From Sinonovacula constricta (Eukaryota > Mollusca > Bivalvia > Cardiida > Solecurtidae), in assembly GCA_007844125.1 (NCBI GenBank), contig CM017563.1:18416847-18480846 (forward strand): a DNA stretch of 64,000 nucleotides, in the 5' to 3' direction. Position 1 is the stretch's first letter, and every line of letters starts with the position of its first letter. Position numbers and translations under genes: made by a program. Under the pieces are notes generated by a model. It was not told where the DNA came from, searched no databases, and was given only the letters and a program-made list of their open reading frames with translations. Of this stretch, positions 34,988 to 46,689 are shown piece after piece.

Positions 34988-35193
34988 ATACATGTGAACT
35001 CTCCTGCTTTTGGAGGGAGACTCTCTCTTTTAAGGTTCACAGTTATTTCAAAATGAGGGATGTTTTACACATTTTCAGAAATATTCCTATTTGGGAACAG
35101 ATAACTTCCTTCTTTGTTTATAGGAAAATAACAAATCTTCTTCTTTGCAAGTGAAAATCTCCCACTTTGGCCTAAGAAAAATTTCACATGTAT
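34988..35193 (-). mobile_element. MITE-H copy 2, reverse
   Basis: ATACATGTGAACTCTCC left end and TTTCACATGTAT right end; interior is the complement of the other copies (GAAAATCTCCCACTTTG). Confidence 0.85.
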
Positions 35194-35319
35194 GTTTAAC
35201 ATGTTTTCAAAACTTTACTATCTGAGTGATGTACATTTTAAAATGTGTCCATTTTACGATGTGTCTGCATGTACTTATGACATTGCAAAATCATCTAAAT
35301 TGCAAATTATTCCATATAT

Positions 35320-35530
35320 TTAACCCTTACATTCATAATTCCTCTTTAATTCTGGAAATTCACCTGATTTTTTTGTTTTTCTTTAAAATTGATAAAATGA
35401 TATCATTAAATGTATGTACAGTTTGTAATAATAGGCTGATCCAGTTTTCACATACACCTTTTGTTGTTCATATTCTGCTAATGATTGTGAATGATTTGTA
35501 AACTTGTAATATGGTGTATACATGTAGAAA
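35320..35530 (+). repeat. R210 dispersed repeat, copy 1
   Basis: Shares TTTTTCTTTAAAA..GATAAAA, TGTAATAATAG and CTGCTAATGATTGTGAATG with the copies at 41.7, 46.1 and 55.1 kb. Confidence 0.8.
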
Positions 35531-35644
35531 TGGGTTAAGTTAACTAGTTAAGTGAATACAATCTAACTTATATATAAGTAAATTATGCCTATTTAGGGGA
35601 ATTTTGGCATAATTTGTACTTAAACTCAAATTGTAGTCGAAGCA

Positions 35645-36327
35645 ATTGTCAGACAGTATAAGTTATGAAAAAATTGCTCTAAATGTCCATTCTTTTCAAC
35701 CCAATAAATAAGCGCGATGGGGGATTCCTGCTAAAAATAAATATAGACATCACAACCTATTTCCTAGATGATGATTTAACATGACCTAAAACGTAAGTGG
35801 TTGTATGGTTTGCTTAGTTTAAAAAATAACTAACTGTGTAGTGTGGCTCAAATATCAAGTACATGTTTGTTATAAGGAGTGGAATGTTATGTTTCACATT
35901 TCACGTAGATGTAGATATCAATAAGCACTCCAGACCTGGTAGTGCAATCGGTAGAGCGTTGGCTCCAGGTACGGGAGGCCCTGGGTTCAAGCCCAGGCCG
36001 CGACAAACCGAAGTCCTTAAAAATCTTAGTGGTATGGCTCCCTTGCTAAAACTCAAGCAAATATAAGGGTAGTTTCACAACTGGTTTGCCCGGTGTCAGG
36101 ATAATGTGACTGGGTATGGTATCATCCCACGTGTTCACAGCAAAGGGAGCACTATATCTGCTTCAAGGGGATATCGTCTCCAGATAACTGAAATACTGTT
36201 GGTTGGACGATAAACCCAACAAACAAAAATCAATAAACAGCATTATACAGGATCTTTTTACATAACAATAATTTATTTGGATGTTTAAGAAAAAAGAAAG
36301 AGGTGTCCAAACTGTTGGATACAGCCT
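35645..36327 (+). mobile_element. MITE-T copy split by a SINE
   Basis: The left part (35645-35937) and right part (36229-36327, ending CTGTTGGATACAGCCT then TTAA) are continuous with the reference copy when the SINE is removed. Confidence 0.85.
35938..36228 (+). mobile_element. SINE-1 copy inserted in MITE-T
   Basis: Target duplications ATCAATAAGCA (35927-35937) and ATCAATAAACA (36229-36239), one mismatch. Full head with B-box-like GGTTCAAGCCC. Confidence 0.93.
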
Positions 36328-36920
36328 TTAACCATGTTATAGGTTTTAGAAAGGCTACCTTTTTTGTCATAACTTCAGCTTTACAATACAGGTTAGCTAA
36401 AGTATTGTTGCAGAATACAGAAGATTCAAAACATACTGAAATATCAGAAAAAACATGTATTTCTGAAAAGATCGTGTTAGGATACCAGTATTTCCTTTGT
36501 TGACCAATCAAAACATGAATATGTAAAAAAAAACTACACGGACATTGCTCTTCCAGATAAAAGCAATTATTGGACTATTGATAGAGTCTGCCTCTACAAT
36601 ATATATAAAACAGGGAAAAGTGATTGCTAATTGGCCAATTGTGTGGAAGTGAGGACTAATCGACTATAGAAGTCAGTAACTATCGGATGAATTATTTCCA
36701 TCCTGAAGTTATGTGTCATTACGCATCATATCGGGCAAGTAGCACAAATTGCTAAACAAAAACATGAACATTCTGAAATCTGCATTTTTGTCTGAAGCAT
36801 AATATTTGCAGATAGACTCTTATCATTATATCAACGAAAAGCAAATTTTGTCATTGTAAATGCTCACGGTGCTCTATCTAGATGTGCAGGTTCATGTCAT
36901 TGTGTATGAGTCTTACACGA
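36328..36920. other. Nothing recognised
   Basis: Single-copy, AT-rich sequence. Confidence 0.35.
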
Positions 36921-37525
36921 GAACAGGAACTGGTAGCATTGTGAGTAGAGTGTCGGCTTCAGAAACAAGAGGCCCCAGGTTGGATCCCTGGCCACGACAT
37001 ACCAAAGTCATTAAAAATTGGCAGAAGTATGGCTACCCTTGCTGATGCACAAGCAACTTGAACAGGTAGCATAGTGGGTAGACTGTCGGCTCCAGAAACA
37101 AGAGGCCCCAGTTTGGATCCTTGTCCACGACATACCAAAGTCATTAAAAATGGCAGAGGTATGGCTACGCTTGCTGATGCACAAGCAACTGGAATAGTAT
37201 AGTGGGTAGATTGTCGGCTCCAAATACAAGAGGCCCCAGGTTGGATCCCTGGCATCACCATACCAAAGTCATTATAAATGGTAGAGGTATGGCTCTTGTT
37301 ATAAATGGTAGAGGTAGGGCTCCCCTTGCTTAAACGCACAAGGAAATATTAAGATAGTTCAACTGGTTGTCCCGGTGTCAGGATAATGTGACTGGGTATG
37401 GAATGGGGCCCAGTGTTCACAACATGCTATACACAGTGAAGGCAGCACTATATCTGCTTTAAGTGGACACTGTCTCCAGATAATTGAAATGCTGTTGGTG
37501 GGACAAGAAACTAAATAATCAACCG
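36921..37525 (+). mobile_element. SINE-1 variant with three tandem tRNA-like heads
   Basis: Heads at about 36921-37057, 37058-37188 and 37189-37300 each contain GTAGA..GTCGGCT and AGGCCCCAG.TTGGATCC, followed by one SINE-1 body and tail (to about 37525). Confidence 0.88.
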
Positions 37526-38195
37526 AACAAATAAGCACTTCATGTGTACAGCCTACACAGTTTGAGAAAGGTTGCTTGCTTACGGCTAAAATAGTAAAAG
37601 CAAACCCAGATTTTGGGAGAAAAAGAAAACCATGCTAGCCTAAAATATAAAACAGGAGAAAATGTGGACTTATTCAAGCTAGTTCCACATTCTTTGGGTA
37701 AATGACCTTATTTAAACATGTTTAAAATTTTGGTTAAAATAAGGTAATTTAAGCAGCTAATTTTCTTTGTTTTTGGAAGTGGTGGGTTTGTGGAAGGGAG
37801 CAGTTCTAAGTGAGCTGGGTTATTAGGTAAAAACTCTTGTAGGGGTTTATTTAAACAAGGCACAATTTTGGGAACATTGGGGGACATGCCCGCTTTTTTG
37901 CTTGGCTGACAAGAACCCAATGTTTTGCATGCTTTATGTAGTTGTGGGTGTGGGAGAAACCCCATGCACTTGCTGGGTGTATGTAAGATTGTTAACTGCC
38001 TCAAGCACATACAGAATGACTGCCTGAACTCTGTCAACTGCTGAGACAAAATGGATCAGGCTTAGGCTGCTAGTGTAGATCCTGGTCACTAGGAGCAGTA
38101 TGTTCACAGTGTACACATTTTGCTTATATTTTTTAGGTATTATTGAGCAATGACTTCTAAGCCGCCCACTGTGTGGGCGTCGAGTCGTATTTGGG
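37526..38195. other. Nothing recognised
   Basis: A 113-codon minus frame (37708-38049) shows no known domain; treated as noncoding. Confidence 0.35.
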
Positions 38196-38280
38196 TTGCA
38201 GGACTGGAAGGTCTCCCAGGTGACTTGGGTCTGCTTCCACCAACTCAGCTATAATGATCATAATTCTTTGCTGCAAGTTT
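38196..38280 (+). mobile_element. SINE-C fragment
   Basis: GGAAGGTCTCCCAGGTGACT and CTATAATGATCATAATT match the body of other SINE-C copies. Confidence 0.6.
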
Positions 38281-38844
38281 TTTTTTAAAAAAACAAGACA
38301 AAAACATATAATTGACTCATTACCAATGTCATTATTGGTAGATAAATAACAATTAGTATTTTTATGTTATTACAAACAGATATATGGCAAAAATATAGAA
38401 TAACATACACTAACCCTTATCAGGCTAAATTTATTTATGAACAATAAAAACATTATATTTGAACTATATGCAAAGGTTATAAGATATATTGCTAGGGTTT
38501 CAGCGGCAAAGTATGTAGATCTTGATCACACGGATTCAAGCATAGTGCCAGCTGTTCTGGAACTGCACTATTTGTCCAAGCCATATACCAGTATATATTG
38601 CTTGGCCGACTTAGAGTTAGAACGATATATAAAACACCGATAAATATCAAACACAGAACTGGATCACCCTCTTTAATTTGATAATGGCTCCATTTTTTTC
38701 TGCTAGGCTAGGGAGCTAATGTGATAAATGTGCTAATATACTGCTAAAGTGTATTAATCTGTTACAAATTGGATTGTTTTTTTTTGGTATGCTGGAAGGC
38801 ATGCACTTATAGTGTTCTGTTATATAACTACAAAGGCACAGGGC
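38281..38844. other. Nothing recognised
   Basis: It contains a 68-codon plus frame (38437-38643) without a recognisable domain or clear splice context. Confidence 0.3.
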
Positions 38845-39020
38845 TGGGAGTGCCAGTGGCTGAGTGGTAGAGTTGCTGACTTGTTACTTCTCTGATTGCT
38901 CGCTTTTTTACCATTTGGGTTTGAGTCCCAGTTGGAGCGAAGGTCGCAATGTGGGAAGGTCTGTCAGCTGACCTGTGTTTATTCCCTGACATTTGTCTTG
39001 GGTTTTCCGCCATAAGAATA
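38845..39020 (+). mobile_element. SINE-C copy with tRNA-like head
   Basis: GTGGCTGAGTGGTAGAGTTG with a long variable arm and GGGTTTGAGTCCC looks derived from a class II (Leu/Ser-type) tRNA, followed by GTGGGAAGGTCTGTCAGCTG body. Confidence 0.8.
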
Positions 39021-40167
39021 GATGAAGACACAATAACTGTTAAGTGGAAATAATAAAAAATAGATACTATTGATAATTTATTTTGGCAGGAGATGGCAAG
39101 GGGGTATGGCTTTATAGATATGTGGCTTTATTCCCAGTGTACATAAAGAACACATTATGAAACCTAAATTGTGACTCGCCTTTTTATTTCCTGAAGCAGG
39201 TAAAAGTACACTAATCAATAGTATCTAGGAAATATAATGAATGTATATTTTTAACTATATGCTTGATGTACTGGGATATGTTTTTCAGATAATTCATAAA
39301 AATTTTGTCATTTAGTATAAAAAAGGCATTTTACAACATTAAAATGCTATTTAAAAATGTTCTTAATCAATGTTTTCAACATTGTCTTTTAGTTGATCCA
39401 GTTGACATGATGCTTTTTGGGGGCCATTAATCACTCAGTACTATCGTCAACACCCACTACCGATCCATTCTATTACTCTCCATTCATCGCTTATGGCATA
39501 TTTAGTTTACTTTTTGCCTTTTCTGGTAATGATATTTCATTGGATGCTTCATAATCCGATGAAGATTTCTGTCCAGTGATAAAGCTTGTTCTTTCATTAT
39601 TGTGACAGACTTGTCAAAATGGTGACGTCATTGTTATACTTCTAGTCTTTACGTTGAAGAGTATGGATTTTGTAGGAAGTATTATGATTGACCAATTCTG
39701 GTTCTATTCAGTTCAATAAGATGACAGAAAATTTACCATTAAACCCATAGTCGACGGATGAAGTAAAACGGAATAGTCGAGCGTTAAAAATCTATCACAT
39801 GATGAAGGCTTACACAAAGGTCAGTAATGATTTGAACGTTTTATGATGCGATGATTATTTCACTGTTTTCCTATTATCCTGAATGCCAAAGGTGCTATCA
39901 TCACACTTGGCATAAAATCAACAAATTACTTTCCAATGCTCTGGAGATTTTTATCAGCCTGGATTGTTGTTTGAATAATTAATGTATAAATGTTACTCTG
40001 TTGATTCTAAATGGTGCCTGAATGACTTTGTATCATTTGTTTAATTGCAATTAATTTCCCTAAAGCGTCTATGAGTATAACTATGGAAAACTGGTAAATT
40101 ATGCAGAGGTGGGGCTCTTATGATTGAGCTTTACTCAAGTTTCAAGTTCCTATTAGGACATAAGAAA
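39021..40167. other. Nothing recognised
   Basis: Single-copy, AT-rich sequence in the putative intron. Confidence 0.35.
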
Positions 40168-40265
40168 AATGTGGGTAGGTCTTCCAATTAAACAGCAGTA
40201 TAGTGGTGGTTCTATATTTTGCAGGGTCTTCCACCACCAAAATATAGCCATAATTGTATTGCTGC
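40168..40265 (+). mobile_element. SINE-C fragment, degenerate
   Basis: GTGGGTAGGTCTTCCAATTA and GGGTCTTCCACCACCAAAA correspond to the body of the family. Confidence 0.55.
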
Positions 40266-40677
40266 TATGTATTTAAAAAACAACACATGCACAAACACAA
40301 ATTTAGTTTAACCGGGTCTGTAGTTCCAGATGACTCAGAAAACGGCAGTTTGTGAATGTTCACATAACATTTGCTGTTAAAACACTGCATTGTCTTCTGA
40401 AATTTTATTTAAACTATACAATTTTCCTTGAATTTGATATATACCAGCATAGTTATTCTTCTGTTTTTCCTGGAAATTTGAATTTATTTCCTCCTGAAAA
40501 TGAGGGCAAAGTTTTTTCTCCCAACTTACAAAAGCCCTGCATTTGCTACTATAAGATGTCATAGAAAATGAAATACCTGCATCATCACTTTAAAAGCTGT
40601 AGTTTTTTAACCTGTGCCAGGTTCCTACCCACACAACGTTTTAATTTTTATTTATTTATTTTTTTTGAATGGGGTTG

Positions 40678-40965
40678 GGGCATTTTTTATCCCACAAACA
40701 GTATTTCACTTATCTGGAGGCATTGTCCTGCAAAAGCAGATATAGTGCTGCCTTCACTGTGTATAGCATGCCGTGAACACCTGGCATGACATCACACCCA
40801 GTCACATTATCCTGACATCGGGCCAACCAGTAATGTAAACTATCATTATATTTTATTGAGTGTTAGCAAGGGAGCTATACCACTACCATTTTTAAAAACT
40901 TTGGTTGGATCCCGGGCCTCCCATACCTGAACCCGACACTCTACCGATTGTGCTACCAGGTCCTG
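40678..40965 (-). mobile_element. SINE-1 copy, reverse, diverged
   Basis: Tail near TTTTTATCCCACAAACAG; head ends ATTGTGCTACCAGGTCCTG. Small deletion before the B box. Confidence 0.85.
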
Positions 40966-41070
40966 TTTGTATTGTTTGATCATTGCATGGTCTTCTTGTA
41001 TCTAATGAGTAAAATAAAAGAGTTTATCATAATGAATGTGACTACAACACAAACTTATTGAGGGCAAGGT

Positions 41071-41459
41071 CAATTGGAACACCTCTGATGATTCACAAAT
41101 CATCTCTCGGATGTATGTAGGTAGTTGTATCACCACGGCCAATTCACTAAATGGGACTACTTTTGTGACGGACATCAGTACAAAGATGGCATTTCGGATG
41201 ACAGCTCACTACAGCACTTTGCCTATAAAACTTAAATTTGTGGCGGCTTCAAATTTAAATTATCCAATTTTAATTTACCCAGTGCAGCAGACATGCAGCT
41301 GTCAAACGATGGCATTGTTTATGTTTGGTGCAAACTACATTTTAGGCATATTCTTCTTCCGACTTCCGGCGAACAAAACGGTCGTGATTTCAGTAAATGC
41401 CATTGTACCAGATACATCCCAGGGATGATTGCCCAGAATTACCCAAGGACTTATGATTG
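41071..41459 (+). mobile_element. MITE-M copy 2, 10 bp TSD
   Basis: CAATTGGAACACCTC left end, interior nearly collinear with 12545-12937 including GGCATATTCTTCTTCCGACT. AGGGCAAGGT is duplicated perfectly at 41061-41070 and 41460-41469. Confidence 0.92.
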
Positions 41460-41739
41460 AGGGCAAGGTGTCATGAGAGAAATAACCGGCTTCTTCAAAT
41501 CTCGTTTGTATGGTTTGTGGGGTGATATACATGTACCATCTTTGTTGCTTAATCTTCTGTTTCCATAGCAGCCAAGTGCAACGTAATCCCCACTATTGTC
41601 ATTTTGGTTACATTTTTTAACCTTTGTTAACATAGCTTTGACTTATCCCTACACACAGAATTCCATCATGATTGTGTTTAAGTGCATTTAGTGCTGCCTA
41701 TACTGTGATAGTAGATGATCAACCCTTTTGTTCAAAGTT

Positions 41740-42045
41740 CATCTATGATTTTGAAAATTCACTTGACTTCGTTGTTTTTCTTTAAAAGAGATAAAAGGAT
41801 TTAAGTAAATTTATGTTTAACTTGTAATAATAGATCTAAGGCTGAACCAGTCTACACATAATCCCTTAATCATGCAGATTCTGCTAATGATTGTGAATGG
41901 TTTGTAAAGGTGTAAGATGGAATATGATTGTAAATGATTTGTAAAGGCGTAAAATGGAATATGATTGTAAATGATTTGTAAAGGCGTAAAATGGAATATG
42001 ATTGTAAATGGTTTGTAAAGGCATAAAATGACGTATACATGAAGA
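41740..42045 (+). repeat. R210 copy 2 with internal 37 bp tandem expansion
   Basis: The R210 3' segment GATTGTGAATGGTTTGTAAA is followed by three further diverged copies of a 37-38 bp unit (41885-42033). Other R210 copies have a single unit. Confidence 0.85.
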
Positions 42046-42246
42046 AAGGATTAAAAGGAGCACCTGAGATCTTTTGGAAAGGGATCTTGTATCTCCTTAG
42101 ACCCTTTGGCCTATCACTCTAACTGTTAAACTCTCACTCCAGGTTAGAATTTTCACATGGTAAGGCTTTCTGGCTGATCAGGATCATGCTCAACATTGCT
42201 AGATAGATATTAATAAACTCTCTTTACATTAAAGTGTAATTATCTC

Positions 42247-42467
42247 ATACATGTGAACTTTTTCTGAGGCAAAAGTGGGAGATTTTCACTTGCAAAGTCG
42301 GAGATTTGTTAATTTTTTATACACAAAGAAGAAAAATGATCTGTTTCCAAGAAGGGAGATTTCTGAAAATTTGTCAAACTCACCTCATTTTCATTTGAAC
42401 CATAAAAGTGGGAGTCTCCCTCCAAAAGTGGGAAGCTCCCTCCAAAAGTGGGAGAGTTCACATGTAT
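42247..42467 (+). mobile_element. MITE-H copy 3, complete
   Basis: ATACATGTGAAC and GTTCACATGTAT ends, flanked by ATTATCTC (42239-42246) and ATTATCTG (42468-42475), an 8 bp duplication with one mismatch. Confidence 0.88.
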
Positions 42468-42534
42468 ATTATCTGTATAGTATACTTTACTTTTACTTGC
42501 CTTTTTGTGTTACATGTTGCTTCCTGGTACATTT

Positions 42535-43013
42535 AAGGCAGCCATCTTTCAAGGCAGAAGGTAGTGAAGCCTGAAATCTGGAAATATGTGCTGTATTAAA
42601 CTCACCACTGTGTTTTTATTTTTCAGTCTATTTTACTGAATTTTATATCAAATTTAACAGCTTTTATGAAGTATTTTAAATATCAAAACTATATTTTGAT
42701 AGTTTAAAAGGTAAAAAAAAAAATACAAACAAAAAAGTTACACTGTTCATTTTGTTTAAGGATGAGCCAATAATTTTATTTATTTCTACATATTAATTCT
42801 TTGTGCATTTTTCAATTTTAAAATATTGCATTCTAAAAAATATGAAATTCAAGAGCTTTCCAATGGTATATAGCTTTTAAGTTTTGAGCCATAATTGAAG
42901 AAATTACAAAGAAAATAAAATTTACGTTGCTATACTGTCCATCTGAAAATCATTTGAAGTTGCCATTAAAGATGGCTGCCAAGATAAGGCCCTTCACAGA
43001 TGTGGAAACTATC
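42535..43013 (-). mobile_element. MITE-1 copy E, left end truncated
   Basis: It starts at AAGGCAGCCATCTTTC without the terminal repeat and ends GTGGAAACTATC then TA. The 36 bp minisatellite starts about 40 bp further on. Confidence 0.88.
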
Positions 43014-43054
43014 TATACTCTCTATCAGTTTGTTTTTTAATGTTACTGAAGATT

Positions 43055-44963
43055 CTATTTTAAACAAGAAACTCTCCAAGTTTGTGGCTTCTATTTTAGA
43101 CAAGAAATCCTCCAAGTTTATGGCTTCTATTTTAAACAAGAAATCCTCCAAGTTTGTGGCTTCTATTTTAAACAAGAAAACCTTCAAGTTTGTGGCTTCT
43201 ATTTTAAACAAGAAATCCTTCAAGTTTGTGGCTTCTATTTTAAACAGGAAACTCTCCAAGTTTGTGGCTTCTATTTTAAACAAGAAATCCTCCAAGTTTG
43301 TGGCTTCTATTTTAAACAAGAAAACCTTCAAGTTTGTGGCTTCTATTTTAAACAAGAAATCCTTCAAGTTTGTGGCTTCTATTTTAAACAGGAAACTCTC
43401 CAAGTTTGTGGCTTCTATTTTAAACAAGAAATCCTCCAAGTTTGTGGCTTCTATTTTAAACAAGAAATCCTCCAAGTTTGTGGCTACTATTTTAAACAAG
43501 AAATCCTCCAAGTTTGTGGCTTCTATTTTAAACAAGAAATCCTCCAAGTTTGTGGCTTCTATTTTAAACAAGAAATCCTCCAAGTTTGTGGCTTCTATTT
43601 TAAACAAGAAATCCTCCAAGTTTGTGGCTTCTATTTTAAACAAGAAATCCTCCAAGTTTGTGGCTTCTATTTTAAACAAGAAAACCTTCAAGTTTGTGGC
43701 TTCTATTTTAAACAGGAAACTCTCCAAGTTTTTGGCTTCTATTTTAAACAAGAAATCCTCCAAGTTTGTGGCTTCTATTTTAAACAAGAAATCCTCCAAG
43801 TTTGTGGCTTCTATTTTAAACAAGAAATCCTCCAAGTTTGTGGCTTCTATTTTAAACAAGAAAACCTTCAAGTTTGTGGCTTCTATTTTAAACAAGAAAT
43901 CCTTCAAGTTTGTGGCTTCTATTTTAAACAGGAAACTCTCCAAGTTTGTGGCTTCTATTTTAAACAAGAAATCCTCCAAGTTTGTGGCTTCTATTTTAAA
44001 CAAGAAATCCTCCAAGTTTGTGGCTTCTATTTTAAACAGGAAATCCTCCAAGTTTGTGGCTTCTATTTTAAACAAGAAAACCTTCAAGTTTGTGGCTTCT
44101 ATTTTAAACAAGAAATCCTCCAAGTTTGTGGCTACTATTTTAAACAAGAAATCCTCCAAGTTTGTGGCTTCTATTTTAAATAGGAAACTCTCCAAGTTTG
44201 TGGCTTCTATTTTAAACAAGAAATCCTCCAAGTTTGTGGCTACTATTTTAAACAAGAAATCCTCCAAGTTTGTGGCTTCTATTTTAAACAGGAAACTCTC
44301 CAAGTTTGTGGCTTCTATTTTAAACAAGAAATCCTCCAAGTTTGTGGCTTCTATTTTAAACAGGAAACTCTCCAAGTTTGTGGCTTCTATTTTAAACAAG
44401 AAATCCTCCAAGTTTGTGGCTTCTATTTTAAAAGGAAACTCTCCAAGTTTGTGGCTTCTATTTTAAACAAGAAATCCTTCAAGTTTGTGGCTTCTATTTT
44501 TAACAAGAAATCCTCCAAGTTTGTGGCTTCTATTTTAAACAATAAAACCTTTAAGTTTGTGGCTTCTATTTTAAACAAGAAATCCTTCAAGTTTGTGGCT
44601 TCTATTTTAAACAAGAAATCCTCCAAGTTTGTGGCTTCTATTTTAAACAGGAAACTCTCCAAGTTTGTGGCTTCTATTTTAAACAGGAAACTCTCCAAGT
44701 TTGTGGCTTCTATTTTAAACAGGAAATCCTCCAAGTTTGTGGCTTCTATTTTAAACAGGAAACTCTCCAAGTTTGTGGCTTCTATTTTAAACAGGAAACT
44801 CTCCAAGTTTGTGGCTTCTATTTTAAACAGGAAATCCTCCAAGTTTGTGGCTTCTATTTTAAACAAGAAACTCTCCAAGTTTGTGGCTTCTATTTTAAAC
44901 AGGAAATCCTCCAAGTTTGTGGCTTCTATTTTAAACAAGAAACTCTCCAAGTTTGTGGCAACC
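43055..44963 (+). repeat. 36 bp minisatellite, about 52 units
   Basis: Unit: TTTGTGGCTTCTATTTTAAA followed by CAAGAAATCCTCCAAG, with variants AAAACCTTC, AAATCCTTC and GGAAACTCTCC in the last third. The period is a multiple of three, so frames of up to 488 codons are open on both strands (12-residue repeat). One 4 bp slip near 44430 splits the frames. I regard these as noncoding. Confidence 0.95.
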
Positions 44964-45461
44964 TGATTAAAATAACTCTTCTTTGAGCTATTTTAGTTAT
45001 AAAAGGGTTATAAAAGATACAAAAATATCTTGAACAACATGTTTATGTATTATTTATGTTAAAAGTTCTCAATTGAGCCTCTGGCATTTTCAGGCATACC
45101 AGTATTGCTTCTACAAAAATGTAATGAAATTGGACACGAACATGTTCCAAAAAAAAAAAGAAATCTTAAGATTTTGTTGTTGAAAAACTATTTTAAAACA
45201 GTGCAAAATGCCAGAGGCAGACACAAAATAACTCCTCTTATTTTGATCTTATACCAAATAAAAAGTAAAGTAAAATAAATAAATAAATTAATGAATGAAC
45301 GAGAATTAAAAATTTAAAATGAAAAAATAACTTTTAATGAAAAAATTTAATTTAGTAAAAATTTGTTTGTCAGCTGGAAGACCTCGTAAGAAATTTTTTG
45401 CGTTCTCACAGAAATCTGCAACCATGTCACTTGAAATCTCAGAACTTGAAATTGTACATTG
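44964..45461. other. Nothing recognised
   Basis: AT-rich sequence with AAATAAAT runs at 45274-45296. Confidence 0.4.
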
Positions 45462-45606
45462 AGAAAATAAACAGAATTACAAGTGCAATTAGAAAATAAA
45501 CAGAACTTCAAGCGCAAGGTGAAAATCAACGAAATTACAAGTGCAACGAGAAAATAAACGGAAATACAAGTGCAACGCGAAAATTAACGAGATTACAAGT
45601 GCAACA
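45462..45606 (+). repeat. 29 bp minisatellite, about 5 units
   Basis: Units resemble TACAAGTGCAACGAGAAAAT followed by AAACGAAAT. Confidence 0.9.
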
Positions 45607-46139
45607 AGTGTTTCTAATTTATTCTTGAAAAAAAGGTCAGAATGATGTGTTTTACTGATAGAAAACTTTATACTTAAAGCTTTGTTATACATTGTATAAT
45701 ATGTTATACATTATATTATATCTAACAGTGACTGCTCTATAATACTATTTATATCTCCATCAACCCCAACTAATTAAAGGGTTTTCATATGGTAAATGGT
45801 TGTTATTGATTTATCTAGTAATTGTAATGATTCATGTCCTGTCTCTTCTATTGGTCTACATTGTTACCAATAACATTAAGCTATTGTGGTGCCATTTTCT
45901 GGGAGCGTAATTGATGTTTCGCAATTGATTATCTCATGGTAATTTTGGGTTCTCAATACTTCATACATTCATATGACATTGTTATCCGTCAACCAGCTGA
46001 GTTCGTTGGTCATTCTTATGTAATAAGGGCAAATCCAGATCAACAACCTCCCTGCTGGAAGCTGTCTAATCAGGATCTACTGTATTTGATGCCGAGTTCT
46101 TAAGCAATATTTTTTGTAACTTTTTATCCCTTTCCTGCA
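45607..46139. other. Mostly single-copy; foldback fragment
   Basis: 46027-46090 (CTGGAAGCTGTCTAATCAGG) is a single relative of the units arrayed at 52 kb. Confidence 0.6.
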
Positions 46140-46400
46140 CGTATACGCCATTTTACATCTTTACAAACTATTCACATTTATATGCCATTTTACGCCTTTT
46201 CAAACCATTCACAATCATTAGCAGAATCCACATAACTAAAGGCTTATGTGTACACTTGTTCAGCCTTAAATCTTTTATAACAAGTTGAACAACATTTATT
46301 AAAATCTTTTTATCTCTTTTAAAGAAAAACAACAAGTCAAAACAAGTAAAGTGAATTTTCAGAATTATACATGAACTATGAATGAAAAGGTTAATGGAAT
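46140..46400 (-). repeat. R210 copy 3, reverse
   Basis: GCCATTTTACGCC, AACCATTCACAATCATTAGC and TCTCTTTTAAAGAAAAACAA as complements of copy 1. Confidence 0.85.
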
Positions 46401-46689
46401 TGTTTGCAAAATAATGTTGCAAGTCTCATAAAATTGGTATAGTTTTAGAAGGGATATGGCATTTTATGTTTATAATCATATAATTGCATAACACATTATA
46501 ACATTAGGTTTTTTTTCTAGGATTATTACTTCTAGTTAATGCATCATTTATGTACAATTAGTGCAAAAACAGCCTGCATAATTACTAATTACATAATTTC
46601 AGTCATCAACATATAGAGCCATTAAAGCACAATAGGTTGAGTATTGGATACAGGCAGTGGAGATCAAGGCCCCAAACCCAGGGAAGATG

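Noticed and set aside
38437..38643. 68-codon plus-strand frame with protein-like composition
   Set aside because: No recognised domain, no acceptor or donor that fits the neighbouring candidate exons.
42966..44466. Long open frames (481 and 488 codons) on both strands, 12-residue repeats
   Set aside because: Both strands are open only because the 36 bp unit is a multiple of three; no domain, no conserved start, and the frames break at a 4 bp slip.
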